From positions 558,001 through 622,000 of the forward strand of contig CM034304.1 in NCBI GenBank assembly GCA_019925795.1: a stretch of 64,000 nt of DNA, read 5' to 3'. The translations under genes and the position numbers were made by a program. The notes beneath the pieces are model-generated. The model was not told where the DNA came from, ran no database searches, and saw only the letters and a program-made list of their open reading frames with translations. Source of the stretch: Dendrobium chrysotoxum (lineage: Eukaryota > Streptophyta > Magnoliopsida > Asparagales > Orchidaceae). This document shows, piece by piece, positions 34,665-45,926 of this stretch. How positions within the stretch are numbered: position 1 is the stretch's first letter; each line of letters begins with the position of its first letter.

Positions 34665-35659
34665 TTAGGCCAACAAGCTCTAGATAAGGATTAATTAGAA
34701 TTTTCTTTGAATAAGTATATTTTGAATTCAAAATTAGGACTTCCTTCTTTGTGGAGTTATTTTATGAAGGATAAGATTAGGCTTGAATTTAAATCTATTA
34801 TATTTTGCTTATTTATAGGCCTTTTTCAACGACAAAATCATCAAATTCCTAACAAAAAATAAACCTTTCTTATCTCCTTTCCCTCTCTTAGTTGTCGAAC
34901 ATCAAAATATGAAAAAGCCATTGATCCCTTGCCTCTACCATAGTCTAGGGCTAATCCCTACTAATCTGTTGTCACCTCTTGCAATCCTTGTCAATCGGCC
35001 CTTCTTTGGCTATTGCCGCTTCTTGAAGGAAAAAATATGAGAGGAAAAGACATCAACATCATTTTAATTAATAGAATATCATGATCCTCCAAAATAAAAT
35101 TTATACCATTTCCATAGTCAACTTTAGCGTCTTATTATATCTACTCCCTTAACATAAAGGTTTAAAGAATTAATATAATGTCATCCATAGTCTTTAGAGT
35201 AGGGCCCTCCAAGGACAAAGTAACTAATGATTGCTAATAAAATAGCAACAATCACAATTACAACTCGCTGACTAAAGTTAAAAATGGCAGCAAGCTCATA
35301 GCCCTCTGCTCATGGTAACAATAAGCTCCATGATATAATACTAATAATTAGAGCAAATAATTCAACAATTCTAAGCTATAAATTCAAAACCAAGACTCAA
35401 TAACTCTTTGAACTATGGTACAACTAATAAATTCCTAAATAATGAAACTATAGCATCTAACAAAATTTAATACCTAACCCTGCACCATTTCTCAAAGCAC
35501 GAAGCAATAATGTGATAAATACATCATCTAAACTAGTGAACAATCTAAAGAGTATACATGAGCAATCGCTTTAATCAAGAGTGCTCTTTCAATCGAAGGG
35601 AATAATTAACTATGAAAATTTGTGCGCAAAGTAAATCTTGAACCAGATAAAAATAAACC

Positions 35660-36013
35660 TGATATGCCAAGGGGGCTCCTTGTGGGGCCCAAGGGAGCTA
35701 TTATTCATTATGTAAGGATGAGGAATCAAGGGGGAGATGTTTAGGAAGGTTTACTAATTGTGTTTATGTTATTTAGGAAGGTTTTAATTATTTAGGAGGG
35801 TTTCCTAATTGTGTTTATGTTGTTTAGGAGGGTTCCAATTATGTTTATTCTGTGTGAGGGCTATTTAAGGGAGAATTTTGTCTAGGGTTAGGATCTTTTG
35901 TTTGTTGAATTTTATTTTTAGGGTTTATCCAAGGTTCCTAATAGCAACTAGGATTTGTGAGAGAGTTGATCTACCTCTCTAATAGTAGATCAATTGTATC
36001 TTACATTATTATT
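35660..36013 (+). repeat. 5' LTR of chromovirus H, 3'-truncated
   Basis: Matches 36972 onward. It carries subrepeats of the type TTAGGAAGGTTTTCTAATTG and a CTATTTAAGGGAG TATA-like box near 35868. It lacks about the last 95 bp and the primer site. Confidence 0.85.
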
Positions 36014-36971
36014 AACCCGTTCGGAGGGATTTGCCGTAATACTGGTAGTAGTGGATCGTCTGAGGAAGTATACACACTTCATCCCTCTGAAGCACCCTTG
36101 CACCACAGTTTCTGTGCTTGATTCTTTCGTACAGGAGGCAGTGCGCTTGCATGAATTTTTAGAATCTATTGTATCAGATAGAGGCAAGTGTTCCTCAATC
36201 ATTTCTAGGAGTTGTTCTGTTTACAGGGGATAGTCCTGAAGAAGAGCACAACATACCATCCCAAATAGATGGTCAGACAGAGGTGGTCAGTAGAAGCGTG
36301 GATACTTATTTGTGATGCTTTGTATTGAATACGTCAAAGAGCTGGGCAAAGTTGATTGCTTGGGCCGAGTATTGATACAACACTTCGTATAATTCAACCG
36401 CACAGACCACCCCTTTCAAGATTCTCTGTGGGAGAGATACATCTCATTTGATATATTATGGGCATTGCACTACACCAGTATCCAGTGTAGATCAATACTT
36501 AGAGGAGAGGGAAAGGATATTAACAGAGCTCAAGGGACATGTTGAGGGCTCAGTAGATCATGAAGAAGAAGGCTAATTAGCACATGAGAGAAGTACACTT
36601 CGAGCCATGAGACAAGGTTTACTTGAAACTGAGACCTGACCGACAAAAGATACTAGCCAAGAGAAGGAATGAGAAATTGTCCCCACAATACTTTGGGCCC
36701 TTAAGGTTTTGGAGTGCATTGGAGTAATGGCCTATCAACTGGGATTACCATCTTCGTCGGCCTTGCACCGAGTATTTTTTATGTCTTACAGCTGAGGTAG
36801 GCGATAGGAGATCACACACCGTATTGCGGCAAAAGGTAACAAGCAGGAGATACTAATGAAATGGAAGGATTTGCTGGAGTACGAAGCCACATGGGAGCCA
36901 TACGAGATGATCAGGAGACAGTTCTCATCCTTCCACCTTGAGAATAAGGTGCATCTTTGGGGGAAGAGTAT
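36014..36971 (+). pseudogene. Chromovirus H integrase end and chromodomain
   Basis: Opens at SEGFAVILVVVDRLRKY, the region after the first catalytic Asp. It continues through a DSFVQEAVRLHEFLESIVSD segment (second Asp present), TYHPQ-like remains near 36255, the YNTSYNSTAQTTPFKIL segment near 36375, and a chromodomain EILMKWKDLLEYEATWEPYE near 36845-36905. Stops and shifts are frequent. It is related to but distinct from element F. Confidence 0.85.
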
Positions 36972-37447
36972 TGATACGCTAAGGGGGGCCCCTATTATTC
37001 ATTATGTAAGGAAAAGGTATTAAGGAGGAGCTGTTTGGGAAGGTTTTCTAATTGTGTTTATGCTATTTAGGAAAGTTTTAATTATTTAGGAAGGTTTTCT
37101 AATTGTGTTTATGCTGTTTAAGAAGGTTCTAATTATTTAGTAAGGTTTTCTAATTGTGTTTATGTTATTTAGAAAGGTTCCAATTATATTTATTATGTGT
37201 GAGGGCTATTTAAGAGGTAGTTTTGTGTAGGGTTAGGATCTTTTGTTTGTTGAATTTTATTTATAGGTTTTGTCCAAAAATCCTAGCGGCGGCTAGAGTT
37301 TCTGAGAGAGCTGATCTATCTCTCAAATAGTAGATAAATTGTATATTGCATTATTATTGAAGGATAAATAAAAAATCAACCCCTATCTTTGTGTTCATGC
37401 ATTCTTTATTCTCATTTATTTGTTGTTTTTACTTCCAAGATGCATCA
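36972..37447 (+). repeat. 3' LTR of chromovirus H
   Basis: 476 bp from TGATACGCTAAGG to GATGCATCA. It has one more unit of the TTTAGGAAGGTTTTCTAATTG subrepeat than the 5' LTR. The TATA-like CTATTTAAGAGG is near 37207. Confidence 0.88.
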
Positions 37448-39030
37448 AAACCCTAACAACATGATAAGTTTTGGTTATATAATTTGACTTCTAAATAACA
37501 CTTAATTTTCAATACATTGGACCTCAACCTGCTTTTTCATGCATTCATTGACCTTGTCTTAAAACCAAATCAAGAATCAAATCAATTAGGTGAAAATCCA
37601 ATCTTAAAATCCAAACAAGATTTGATGCTCCAAGCATTCATTAAAAGGATAAATTATTATAATTTGGGCATCAAATCATGAAAAAAATTAGGATTAATGA
37701 GATTTTTACGGTCAGATATGTTTATTAAAATTGCCAACAATGATAATTTCCATATCACACCATTGAGATTGAAGATCAAATCAGGAGTCTACAGGTGAAG
37801 ATGGATCGTTGATCGAAAACTTGATGATCCAAATCAAAATGTAGGAAATCTGGATCATTGGAGGATGATTATAAGGAAGAATTGTCGTGCAGGTCAATCC
37901 AAGGATCCTAATCTAGCCAACAACCCTATATAATTTTGTATTAAAAAATGAGGGCTTCTTATTTTGTGAAGTTATTTTATGAAACATAAAATTAACCTTG
38001 AATTTTTTGTAATTTGCCTATTTGTAGGTCTTTTTTCAACAACAAGATTATCAAACTCCTCCCCCAAAAAATTCTCTCTTTTCTTCTCTCCCACTCAGTC
38101 GTTGAGCATCCCAGTAATAAAAAAGCCATTGTTTCCTTGCAGTCCTTACCAATCACTCCTACTCTGACTGTTGTCATGTCCTAAAATCTATGGTAAGAAA
38201 ACTTAGTGAAGGTATCATTATTTTAATCAATAGAACATTATAGTGCCTCCTAAGAAAATCCTATACCCTTTTTTGGTATGTTTTAGCCTATTATTATAGA
38301 CTCACATCATAACATTAAAAGGTTAGCATTAAATTATTAATATAAACATCATCCCTAGCCTTTGGGGTCCTCCTAGGATGAGGCAACTTATGATTGCAAA
38401 TAAAACACCCAACGGTCACAACTTCAGCTTACTGATCATAAGCTGAAAGTCACTACAAGCTCACAACTCTATGATCATGGTAATAATAAGCTCCATCGTA
38501 TAAGGAAAAATAGTTAAGAGTAAATCATTCCCTAATTCTAAGCTATACCATCAAAACCAAGGCTCTGTGACTCATTAAACTATGATTCACTTGGTAAATT
38601 CCTACATGATAAAACTATAAGATCATGAAATGGTTTACCATCTACCCCAAACCTATTTATCAAAGCACAAAGCATCAATATGATCAATATATAATACCAT
38701 CTAAAATAAAGAACAATATAAAGAGTATAGCTAAGTAGCCTCTTTAATCGAGAAAGTTCTCTCAATTAAAATAGGTAATCAACTATGAGAATTGGTGCTT
38801 ATAATAAGTTTTAAAGAAAATCAAAATAAAACCCTAACAAAATAATAAAATTTGGCTATATAATTTGACTCCTAATAACACTAAAACTTCAATATAGTAG
38901 ACCTCAACTTACTTTTCAGAACCAAGCATTCTTTCTTCTGTCTTAAAATCAGATCAAGAATCAAATCAATTAAGTTAAAATTTATAGTCTTAAAATCCCA
39001 GCATAATTTGATTTTGCTAGTATGATAATT

Positions 39031-39879
39031 ATTACCAATATTAACATTTTCTATAGTCAAGGCAATGCGACGTGTTGGATCTAGGAAGAGATCATATAAA
39101 GCCTCGATCCATCCTCTCTTCTCTACAACTCATCCTAATCCAATTATTTCAACATAAACTCATTACAGTCCGAGTTATTGGTCATCCAGCGTTCACACCC
39201 CATCTTTTAAATCTATATGTGCCTTGTTAGTGCTTTTTTTTTTGTGCCTTGTTAGTGCTAACATTGCAAAGTGGATGCAAATTGGAGGATTTGTTCATCA
39301 ATCCATGAGTTTAGGATCTTTGATAGGATGGCAATGATGGCTACTAGTTGGAAGAGGAAGGAGAGAGTTGGGAAAGCCAAGGCGTTTTCTTGTAATACTT
39401 TGTTGAAGAGGAAGAAAGTGTGGGAGATAGAGATTGAAGAAAGGGAGTTGGAGAATGGTAGAAAGGAGGATTGGGTGACGAGAGGAGAACCAAAAGGAGC
39501 TGAGTAATTTTCTTTATATTCATTAGTTCACAAGTGTACATAAGGGTTACTAAACATAGGCATAGGGGGCCAAACCATATCACTTATTCATACAACAAAT
39601 AATCCTTAAATACTTGGTAGTCCCAAAATATATAAATGATCAGCTATGAAGATGCATCAATGATCACATTAAGTATTGATGTTAATGGGTCAGATTTGCA
39701 TTATCTCCAATAGGCAATAAAGAACTCTCCTATGGAAAATGAAAGTGGAGGTGGTTATTTCTAAGAACAAGGGTAATAAGGCAAAACACATTAAAGGAGA
39801 TACATAAGCAATTTAGGGGAAGAGGATGATGATCATAACCATAAGCCCTATTAACTAGTGTGTTAATAGGAAAGATAGG
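39031..39879. other. Unassigned region
   Basis: Nothing firmly recognised. A direct repeat GTGCCTTGTTAGTGC flanks a T run at 39220-39260. A 78-codon plus-strand frame from 39271, rich in Lys and Glu, matches nothing I know and is probably chance. Confidence 0.4.
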
Positions 39880-41110
39880 AATAGGAGGCGATGAGGCTTA
39901 GGGAAGTAGTAATCGCACTTGTAGAAACACTATCAGGTAATTAAAGAGGCTCAACGCTTTATCTAAAGACCAAAAGATTTTCAAAGTTAAATCAAGCTAA
40001 TGTTAATCTTCTGAGGAAATTCAATTACATAGGCATTATGTTTTGTAAGGGCCAAGCAAAAATAATGTGGAGCTATTTAAAGATTTTTGGAGGAAAGCAT
40101 TTCGGTAGATACAAACAAGAATATAATGCCCTTCAAGGAATTCTTGAGCACTTCTATGAGTGCTTGTTATTGTCCTATACTTTCCAATTTGTTTAGCATT
40201 ATGGCATCAAATATCAATATGAAATTATGGTATTTGAACATAATGCATGTCGGGGTAAAGTGGTAAGATATATAGTTGGATTGGGATGCATGCTATTAAT
40301 AACTTCAATAGTTGGTGACCAATTGTGTGGTTAATTGAATTGGTACGAGAAAAAATTGTAGGAGTATTAGATCCCAAGTCCCCAAGCAATCCCCAACAAA
40401 TTTCATAGTAGGTTTGCAAGAGAATGATTAAAAATATCAAAGTTATGAAAAAGTGTCAAAAGGGTTTTCCAAAAATATCCTGATAGAAAAAAGGAGGTAT
40501 TTATGCAATCAAATGACTTCATTGAAGAATAAGTGTGCAATATGCAGGGCATCGATAATTTTTTAATAGTATAGAAAATGAGCCATTCTAGAGAATTGTT
40601 TGACATAATATAGATTTTATCTTGTCCTAAATTGGTCTTAGAAAATTCAAGAATGAGATTCATGACCATGTCTTCCCAACGTAATGTGGAATGGGCAAAA
40701 TGATGAGAGGCCCCACAGGTTACTAGCTAGTTTTATCCATTTGGTATTGTGGCAATAGCCAAGAATGTTGGCAACATCATTCTTAATGTAAAGTCAATAA
40801 AATTGAGTTTTGAAAAGGCTAACGGTACCTGAAATGTGCATAACCAAATAAGGAAATCATGTAGCGATATGCAACGAATCCGCAATAATGAATGTTAAAG
40901 AGAGAGCCATCTCTTAGGTAATAATCAGATGGGGTTCATTACTAATAAACTCATGGATAATAAGGCAGAAGTCAAGATGTAGCTATCCTATTTCAATTAG
41001 TTAAAATCAGGCACTGAAGTTGCCATGGTAGACAAGAGTGAATGCACTCACTCAACTAAGTGCATCGATGACTTTGTAGCCACTCCAACACGCGCAAGAC
41101 AAAAGAATGC
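39880..41110 (-). pseudogene. Ty3/gypsy RNase H-integrase relic
   Basis: Read on minus in changing frames: a VIDALS-type end of RNase H near 41070, a zinc-region trace NLWGLSSFCPFHITL near 40700-40740, and a decayed core starting WEDMVMNLILEFSK at 40680. SGYFWKTLLTLF near 40480 matches the SxFWxxLxxL block. NHSLANLL near 40430, NSINHTIGH near 40330, and the C-terminal NAYVIEFPQKINISLIF near 40020 follow. Individual blocks are weak, but their order and spacing fit a gypsy integrase. No LTRs found. Confidence 0.65.
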
Positions 41111-41285
41111 TTTTGCAGAAAAGTGACCTACTTAGCATAGCGCAAGTTAAGTTTCTTCTGGGAGGGAATATATTTAATTAACTGGTTGGGTCGGCATTAT
41201 CTAGATTAAAATAACTTGATTAGTAAATCTTAAAGGGCTATTTGGTTGCAAAATTTAGCAGAGAGTTATCTAGGATTTAGTCTAA

Positions 41286-42287
41286 GGGGCTGTTTGGTAT
41301 CGGATTTACAGCGAGATTTAAGTCGGATTTACGCTAAATCCAGCCAAACGGTTTTTGTGCACGCGTTAAATCCCGGGATTCCGTAAATCCCGGATTTACG
41401 GATTTACGGCTTAAATCCCGGATTTACTAAATCCCTCGGTTCGGTGGATTTAATGGGATTTAGCCAAAGAAGCGCGCGAAAGGGAGAAAGTTACCTTCAC
41501 AGCCAGCGAGCTCCCGTTGTTGCTTCTGATCAAAATGTCGTAACTTCCGATCCGACATGAAGGGAAAGTCGTCGAAGGAGTGAAGTCGAACAGCCACGAA
41601 GGAGCCAAAGAAGCGACGGAACAAGCGGTAAGGGGAGAAATATCGTTACCTTCGCAGCGAGCTCCCGGCGCGACTTCCGATCGGACAGAAACAACGTCGC
41701 GAGCGAATCGTTCGAAGCTCCACCCCTCACGAACCACACGCGAACGACAAGAGAAACGGAAGAGTAAAGCCAGCCCGCAGAAGAGGATTAGATTAATTAT
41801 GAATTTCTTAATTAGTCATTAATTTAATTGCTTAATAAATTTAATTTAAAATATAACTATTAACTATTTAATTAAATAATTAGTGGTGTAAATTTAATTA
41901 AATAATTAGTTATTAATAAAATATTTATGAAAATAATACCCTAATTATAGTATTCATAATTATAATTTATTAGTCTTAATTAAAAATAAAATTAATAAGT
42001 AACTCAAGTTTAAAACACAAATGTATGAACTCAAGTTGATTTTATTATGTTTTATGCAATGATCTTGATGATCTTGATTTCATAAATTTCTCTTTTAAAT
42101 TTAAATCCCTAACCGTCATAAATCCTGATATATGTTATCAAACAGTTTCTCAGGATTTAACAGGATTTAACATTTGACATACCAAACAGTTTTAAGGATT
42201 TAACACATTTTGGATTTACTAAATCCGGATTTACAGGATTTATTAAATCCCACTAAAGTTAAATCCCACTTGTTGCCAAACAGCCCC
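41286..42287. mobile_element. Tourist-like (PIF/Harbinger) non-autonomous element
   Basis: 1002 bp with inverted ends GGGGCTGTTTGG and CCAAACAGCCCC. It is flanked by TAA on both sides (41283-41285 and 42288-42290), the 3-bp target duplication typical of PIF/Harbinger. Subterminal regions are built from inverted TAAATCC/GGATTTA words on both sides. It has no transposase. The centre (about 41461-41790) is GC-rich and unlike the ends. Adjacent bases 41250-41282 and 42290-42600 contain similar words and may be an older copy into which this one inserted. Confidence 0.85.
41461..41790. repeat. GC-rich imperfect duplication inside the Tourist-like element
   Basis: Segments beginning AGCCAAAGAAGCG at 41461 and 41602 are about 142 bp apart and share GTTACCTTC, CAGCGAGCTCCC and CTTC(T/C)GATC words. 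GC content is far above the element's ends and the surroundings. It may be captured host sequence. Confidence 0.6.
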
Positions 42288-42662
42288 TAAAGCTTGCCAA
42301 ACAATTTTTCGAACCACAAAATGCCAGCTAGCTTCTTAAATCCCAGTTTGCTCCCATTTTTGGCTAAATTTAAGATTTAGTAAATACCCGGGGAAGTACA
42401 ATTTAAGAGTTTTACAAGACTTCACCTCACTGTGCCTCTTGTTTTAGTTCATTTAAATCCTAAATCTTAGAAATATATGTCAAACGATTTACAAGAATTT
42501 AACCAATTTAAAAGCTATCATGCCAAACAATTTTCATAATTTAACACCCCCATGATTTACCAAGCATGAATTTACAAGATTTACTAAATCCAAATATATT
42601 TCGAAAAGACTCGTTATCAGTGAACAAGTAAGTAGATTTAGAACTAGGGTTTCCGAAAGTAC

Positions 42663-42741
42663 CGATTCCGCCGATGAGGCAAGAGACCGCCACGATCGGC
42701 TCCTGGACAACGAAGATCTTCAACTTCTCCATCACCCCCAT
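42663..42741 (-). CDS. Possible first coding exon of a small host membrane-protein gene
   Basis: A minus-strand ATG at 42741 opens MGVMEKLKIFVVQEP followed by a hydrophobic stretch ending CLIGGIG, then a plausible splice donor (G then GTACTTTC) at 42662. Upstream sequence (42742-42830) is GC-rich, like a plant 5' untranslated region. From memory, this resembles the start of a short, conserved plant protein with one membrane segment, linked to mitochondrial complex I; I cannot check this. The next exon (expected to begin with a Leu/Phe/Pro-rich membrane end) was not found to the left within the window. It may lie beyond the inserted repeats, or this may be an orphan fragment. Confidence 0.42.
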
Positions 42742-42851
42742 TTCCCTCTTTCGTCAGCTAATTTCTCCTTCGGGTAGTTCAGAGCGAATGCGCGCCCGAT
42801 CCTGCCAGCTCGAAGAATGATAGCCCGGGCCTGGACGTTTTGGACGGACGG

Positions 42852-43557
42852 TACGGGTGTCGATTGGAGACGCGACGGGTTGCGGGTTTGGTTTTATTTT
42901 ACGGCTGATTTATTTCTCGGATTTCGGTTCGGCCCGCTAACCCGACCGATTTTAACCGGCTACATACCTAAATTGCTAATGACCATGAACCAACCAAAAA
43001 TTGGTCCGCCACCAATTTAATCCAACCCGAATCCAGCGGATTAGACAAAAAGGGTCAGGAATTCATACCCGGATCTGACCCATCGTGTTATCAGGTTGAC
43101 TCAACCCGCTAACCCGGGTTGTGAGCAGGGTAATAGGCGAGTGAGGGTGTAGGCTAGGAGTCGAGCGCAAGTGTGAGGTGCACAACGTGAACAGGCAAGG
43201 GCGAGGCACTAGCAGAAGTTGTGCGGCTGCGGGGTGCGAGAGCAAGCTACAGGCAATGCAAGTGCGGCTGCCTATGCAGGTGTGGGTGTGGGTGTGGGTG
43301 TGGTGCGGATGCGCAGGCAGTGCATCAAAGCACCAGAGCCTGTGCGGGTGCGAGAACATAGTTGGGTAGCCATAACTCGGGTCAAATCCTGGTCAAATTC
43401 GGGTTAGCAGGTTGACACAGGCCTGACCTGATTTTTTAAACGGGTCATAAATTGGAACCTAAACCTGACCCGTTTGTTAAATGGAAAAACTTAAACCCGA
43501 TTTTTCTTAGTCGGGTTTAGGTCAGGTTAACGAGTAGAGTTAAAATTGACACCCCTA
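42852..43557. mobile_element. Non-autonomous hAT-like element 3
   Basis: Ends TACGGGTGTCGATT and AATTGACACCCCTA are inverted with two mismatches. Subterminal regions repeat CCCGACC/GGGTCAGG-type words (for example 42935-42950 and 43400-43510). The 8-bp flanks ACGGACGG and TCCGAGGC agree at only four positions, so the duplication is not convincing. The centre is GC-rich and holds a GTGTGG minisatellite (43280-43303). No transposase. Confidence 0.6.
43280..43303. repeat. (GTGTGG)n minisatellite
   Basis: Four tandem GTGTGG-type hexamers within hAT-like element 3. Confidence 0.95.
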
Positions 43558-44339
43558 TCCGAGGCTCCCAATCAATCACGTTGTGACTTCTAATTTCTAA
43601 AGGTAGGGATTTTTTTTCTTTTTCTGCCATAGGCCCATAGGTGAGACGAGCGATCAGTGATCGCCCGACTCTTCCTGCCTGTTGCCTCCTTCCCTCTTCT
43701 CCCTCTTCATTTCTCTCTACATTTCTGAAATAAATGAAAGAAAGAAAAGGTTTAGGTTAAATAATAAATTTGTAAATCAATTCATCTCATTCTTCTATTT
43801 TGAGATGATCGTTGCATTGGCATTTTGGCTCTAGTTTTTTGTAGGTTGAGGAAAAAATATTCATTCAGATTTCTAGGTTCAGCCTAATGTTAGCTTCCCT
43901 TTTTTCCCCGACATAAATGAGTTGATGAGACTAGTCTGGTCAAAACAGGTTTAGAGTGGGTCTAGATCAGATTCATGATTTTGACCCATTTTGTTAAATG
44001 GGTCGAGTTGGTTCAATGTGGGTCAAATTTGGGGCAGAACTAAACTCAAACAAACAATACATTTTGACAACCCATAGTCCAAATCTAGTGAGAATCAATT
44101 TGCTTAGATTAGCGCCTTCATCTAGTTAGTGCTCTGAGGGCCAATTTGTTTAAAATTATCTAGAAAAAAATATATTTTAAAAATATTTAAAAAATGATAT
44201 TATTCTTTATAAAAATAATTTATTTTTTGGTGCATCAAATATATGCTTTTAGGATTTGAAAATTTTCTAAAAGAATGAATAAAAAATAAAATTAATTAGT
44301 ACTAAAATCTTTTAATATTAAAAAATATATATTTTTGTA
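43558..44339. other. Unassigned region between hAT-like element 3 and LINE
   Basis: No gene. Bases 43930-44060 contain GGGTC/GACCC words like those inside hAT-like element 3 and may be a fragment of a relative. The last 200 bases are very AT-rich. Confidence 0.4.
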
Positions 44340-44389
44340 AGAAAGTAAAGTTTTTTGTTTTTTGAAAGGTGCAATAGCAATAGCATAAA

Positions 44390-45652
44390 AATAAAAGGCC
44401 TGGTACAAACTACCAATACAATCATATTCCTCTTTTAACAGATGAAGAAAAACAGGAGGAATATTACCTATACTAATATCATCCCAACAAGTTACTATTA
44501 AGAGCAAAATTAGCACATAGATCTGCTAACTTATTACATTTCCAACGAACACAACTAAAAATAACATTATGAAAATATTTGAGGAGAGCAAACTCTACGA
44601 TCTAAATGCCGGTCATATCACCATCCATCTTCTTCATAACACCTTGAAGGAATTTGATGACATTAATATTATCCCCTTCAATTATAATTCATTTATATTG
44701 CAACATCCACTCTTGCATGATCGGACTCAAGGAATGAATAGCTAACTAACATCTCTAACCGAGATACATCCCAATGTACACCACTGAACCAAATACCAAT
44801 AAAAACCTTCCTTTATGATCTCGGAATACTCCCCCAACACCAGCCTTATATGACGGTAGTAAAAAAGCATCAACATTAACTTTGATCCAATCGAGAGGAG
44901 GAGGGTGCCAACAATTCTTCAACAGTCGATCTGACTGATTAACACCCCAGATGCCTAAAGTTAACATAGCACACCCAACCGAAGATGAGAGTGAGGCAAA
45001 ATTAATCGAATAAGCTACAGTAACCAAACTACTATCATCATTACCACCATAAACACCTTTATTCCTAGATTTCCAAGATAGATAGACAACATTACAATAA
45101 AGCTTAACTAAAAACATATTCTTGGAAGATTGGCGCTCCAATCACAAGCAGCATTCATCAAAAGAACCAAGAATTGAAATGTAGAATCCCCATTTATTCA
45201 AAATTTGAATTACCTGAATCAACTTCAAGCAACTCACCGCCACATGTTCATAATCCTCCACCACCATACAGCCTCTAGGACATGAATTATCTTCTTTTAA
45301 TCTTCTATGAACCAAAAATTAGAATGTAGGGATAGCATTATGAAACATTCGCCACCAGAAAACTTCAACACGTGGATTCAGTTTTATCTTCTTAATCCAA
45401 TTCCAATACAAATTTTCAGTCAGATTATGCATCGAGGACTTAAATGCTAGTGTAGAAATTGATTTCCCTGAACTTTGGTGAATAAGTTCCACTTGATCTT
45501 TAGCCAACTCAGGAAAAATCTAAATTTCAGAAATCAGCATAACCAGTTCTTCACCAAAATAATTCTGAAGTTCATCCTTATTCCAAACTCCTTCCATTAT
45601 GAACTTATCCACAGTCATGTCATAGCTCCCTTGAGTTATAACAAACGTAGGC
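44390..45652 (-). pseudogene. LINE ORF2 C-terminus: zinc-binding and RNase H domains
   Basis: A zf-RVT-like region at about 45510-45240 (NPRVEVFWWRMFHNAIPTF, then CPRGC and DYEHVAVSC). An RNase H domain at about 44930-44400 begins PPPLDWIKVNVDAFL with the first catalytic Asp, then VGGVFRDHKGRFL. EGDNINVIKFLQ supplies the later acidic residue, and ADLCANFAL ends it. Stops interrupt the frame. It continues from 56668 across the insertion of element B, whose duplication TAGGC (45648-45652) marks the junction. Confidence 0.87.
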
Positions 45653-45926
45653 TATTGCAAATCTGGGTTTCTAGGACTATGATTTTGATGATTATAAATA
45701 TTTCTGTTTCAGGTTGATTGTATAATCTTTCAGGTCCGCAAGATTAATTGCAAGTTCAAGCCAACCCAAGATCGAGTTAGTCTGTTTTATAATTCAGGTC
45801 CAATGTACTATTTTCATCTTTATTGAGTCAAATATAATGTAATTGATCCCCTAGCTAAGTAATCTTACACACACACTCAGGAGGAGAGTTTTAGTGAATT
45901 AGAGTTTCTGTTCATTTTTTATTCTG

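Larger units (their letters stand above)
35660..37447 (+). mobile_element. Internally deleted Ty3/gypsy chromovirus H
   Basis: Flanked by the 5-bp duplication AAACC (35655-35659 and 37448-37452), with both outer LTR ends present (TGATATGCC start, GATGCATCA end). About 4 kb is missing, from the last part of the 5' LTR through gag, protease, RT and RNase H. Only the integrase core to chromodomain remains inside. The deletion junction lies near 36013. Confidence 0.9.
34155..39030. repeat. About 1.4-kb tandem repeat, interrupted by chromovirus H
   Basis: Two diverged units lie in the same direction. Segments near 34190-34260, 34740-34860, 35030-35160, 35220-35400 and 35450-35640 reappear in order near 37660-37720, 37945-38070, 38210-38340, 38390-38530 and 38580-38820. 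The part after the H insertion (37448-37620) reappears at 38825-39010, giving a unit of about 1378 bp there. Unit 1 also contains an internal 188-bp duplication. No coding frame or known family is recognised, so this could be a satellite-like repeat or a duplicated transposon remnant. Confidence 0.75.

Noticed and set aside
39271..39507. 78-codon Lys/Glu-rich frame as a host gene
   Set aside because: No similarity recognised, no neighbouring exon or promoter, and a frame of this length is expected by chance.
43063..43407. Several overlapping open frames of 62-98 codons on both strands
   Set aside because: They come from the GC-rich, GTGTGG-bearing centre of a hAT-like element; frames are low complexity and open in several phases at once.
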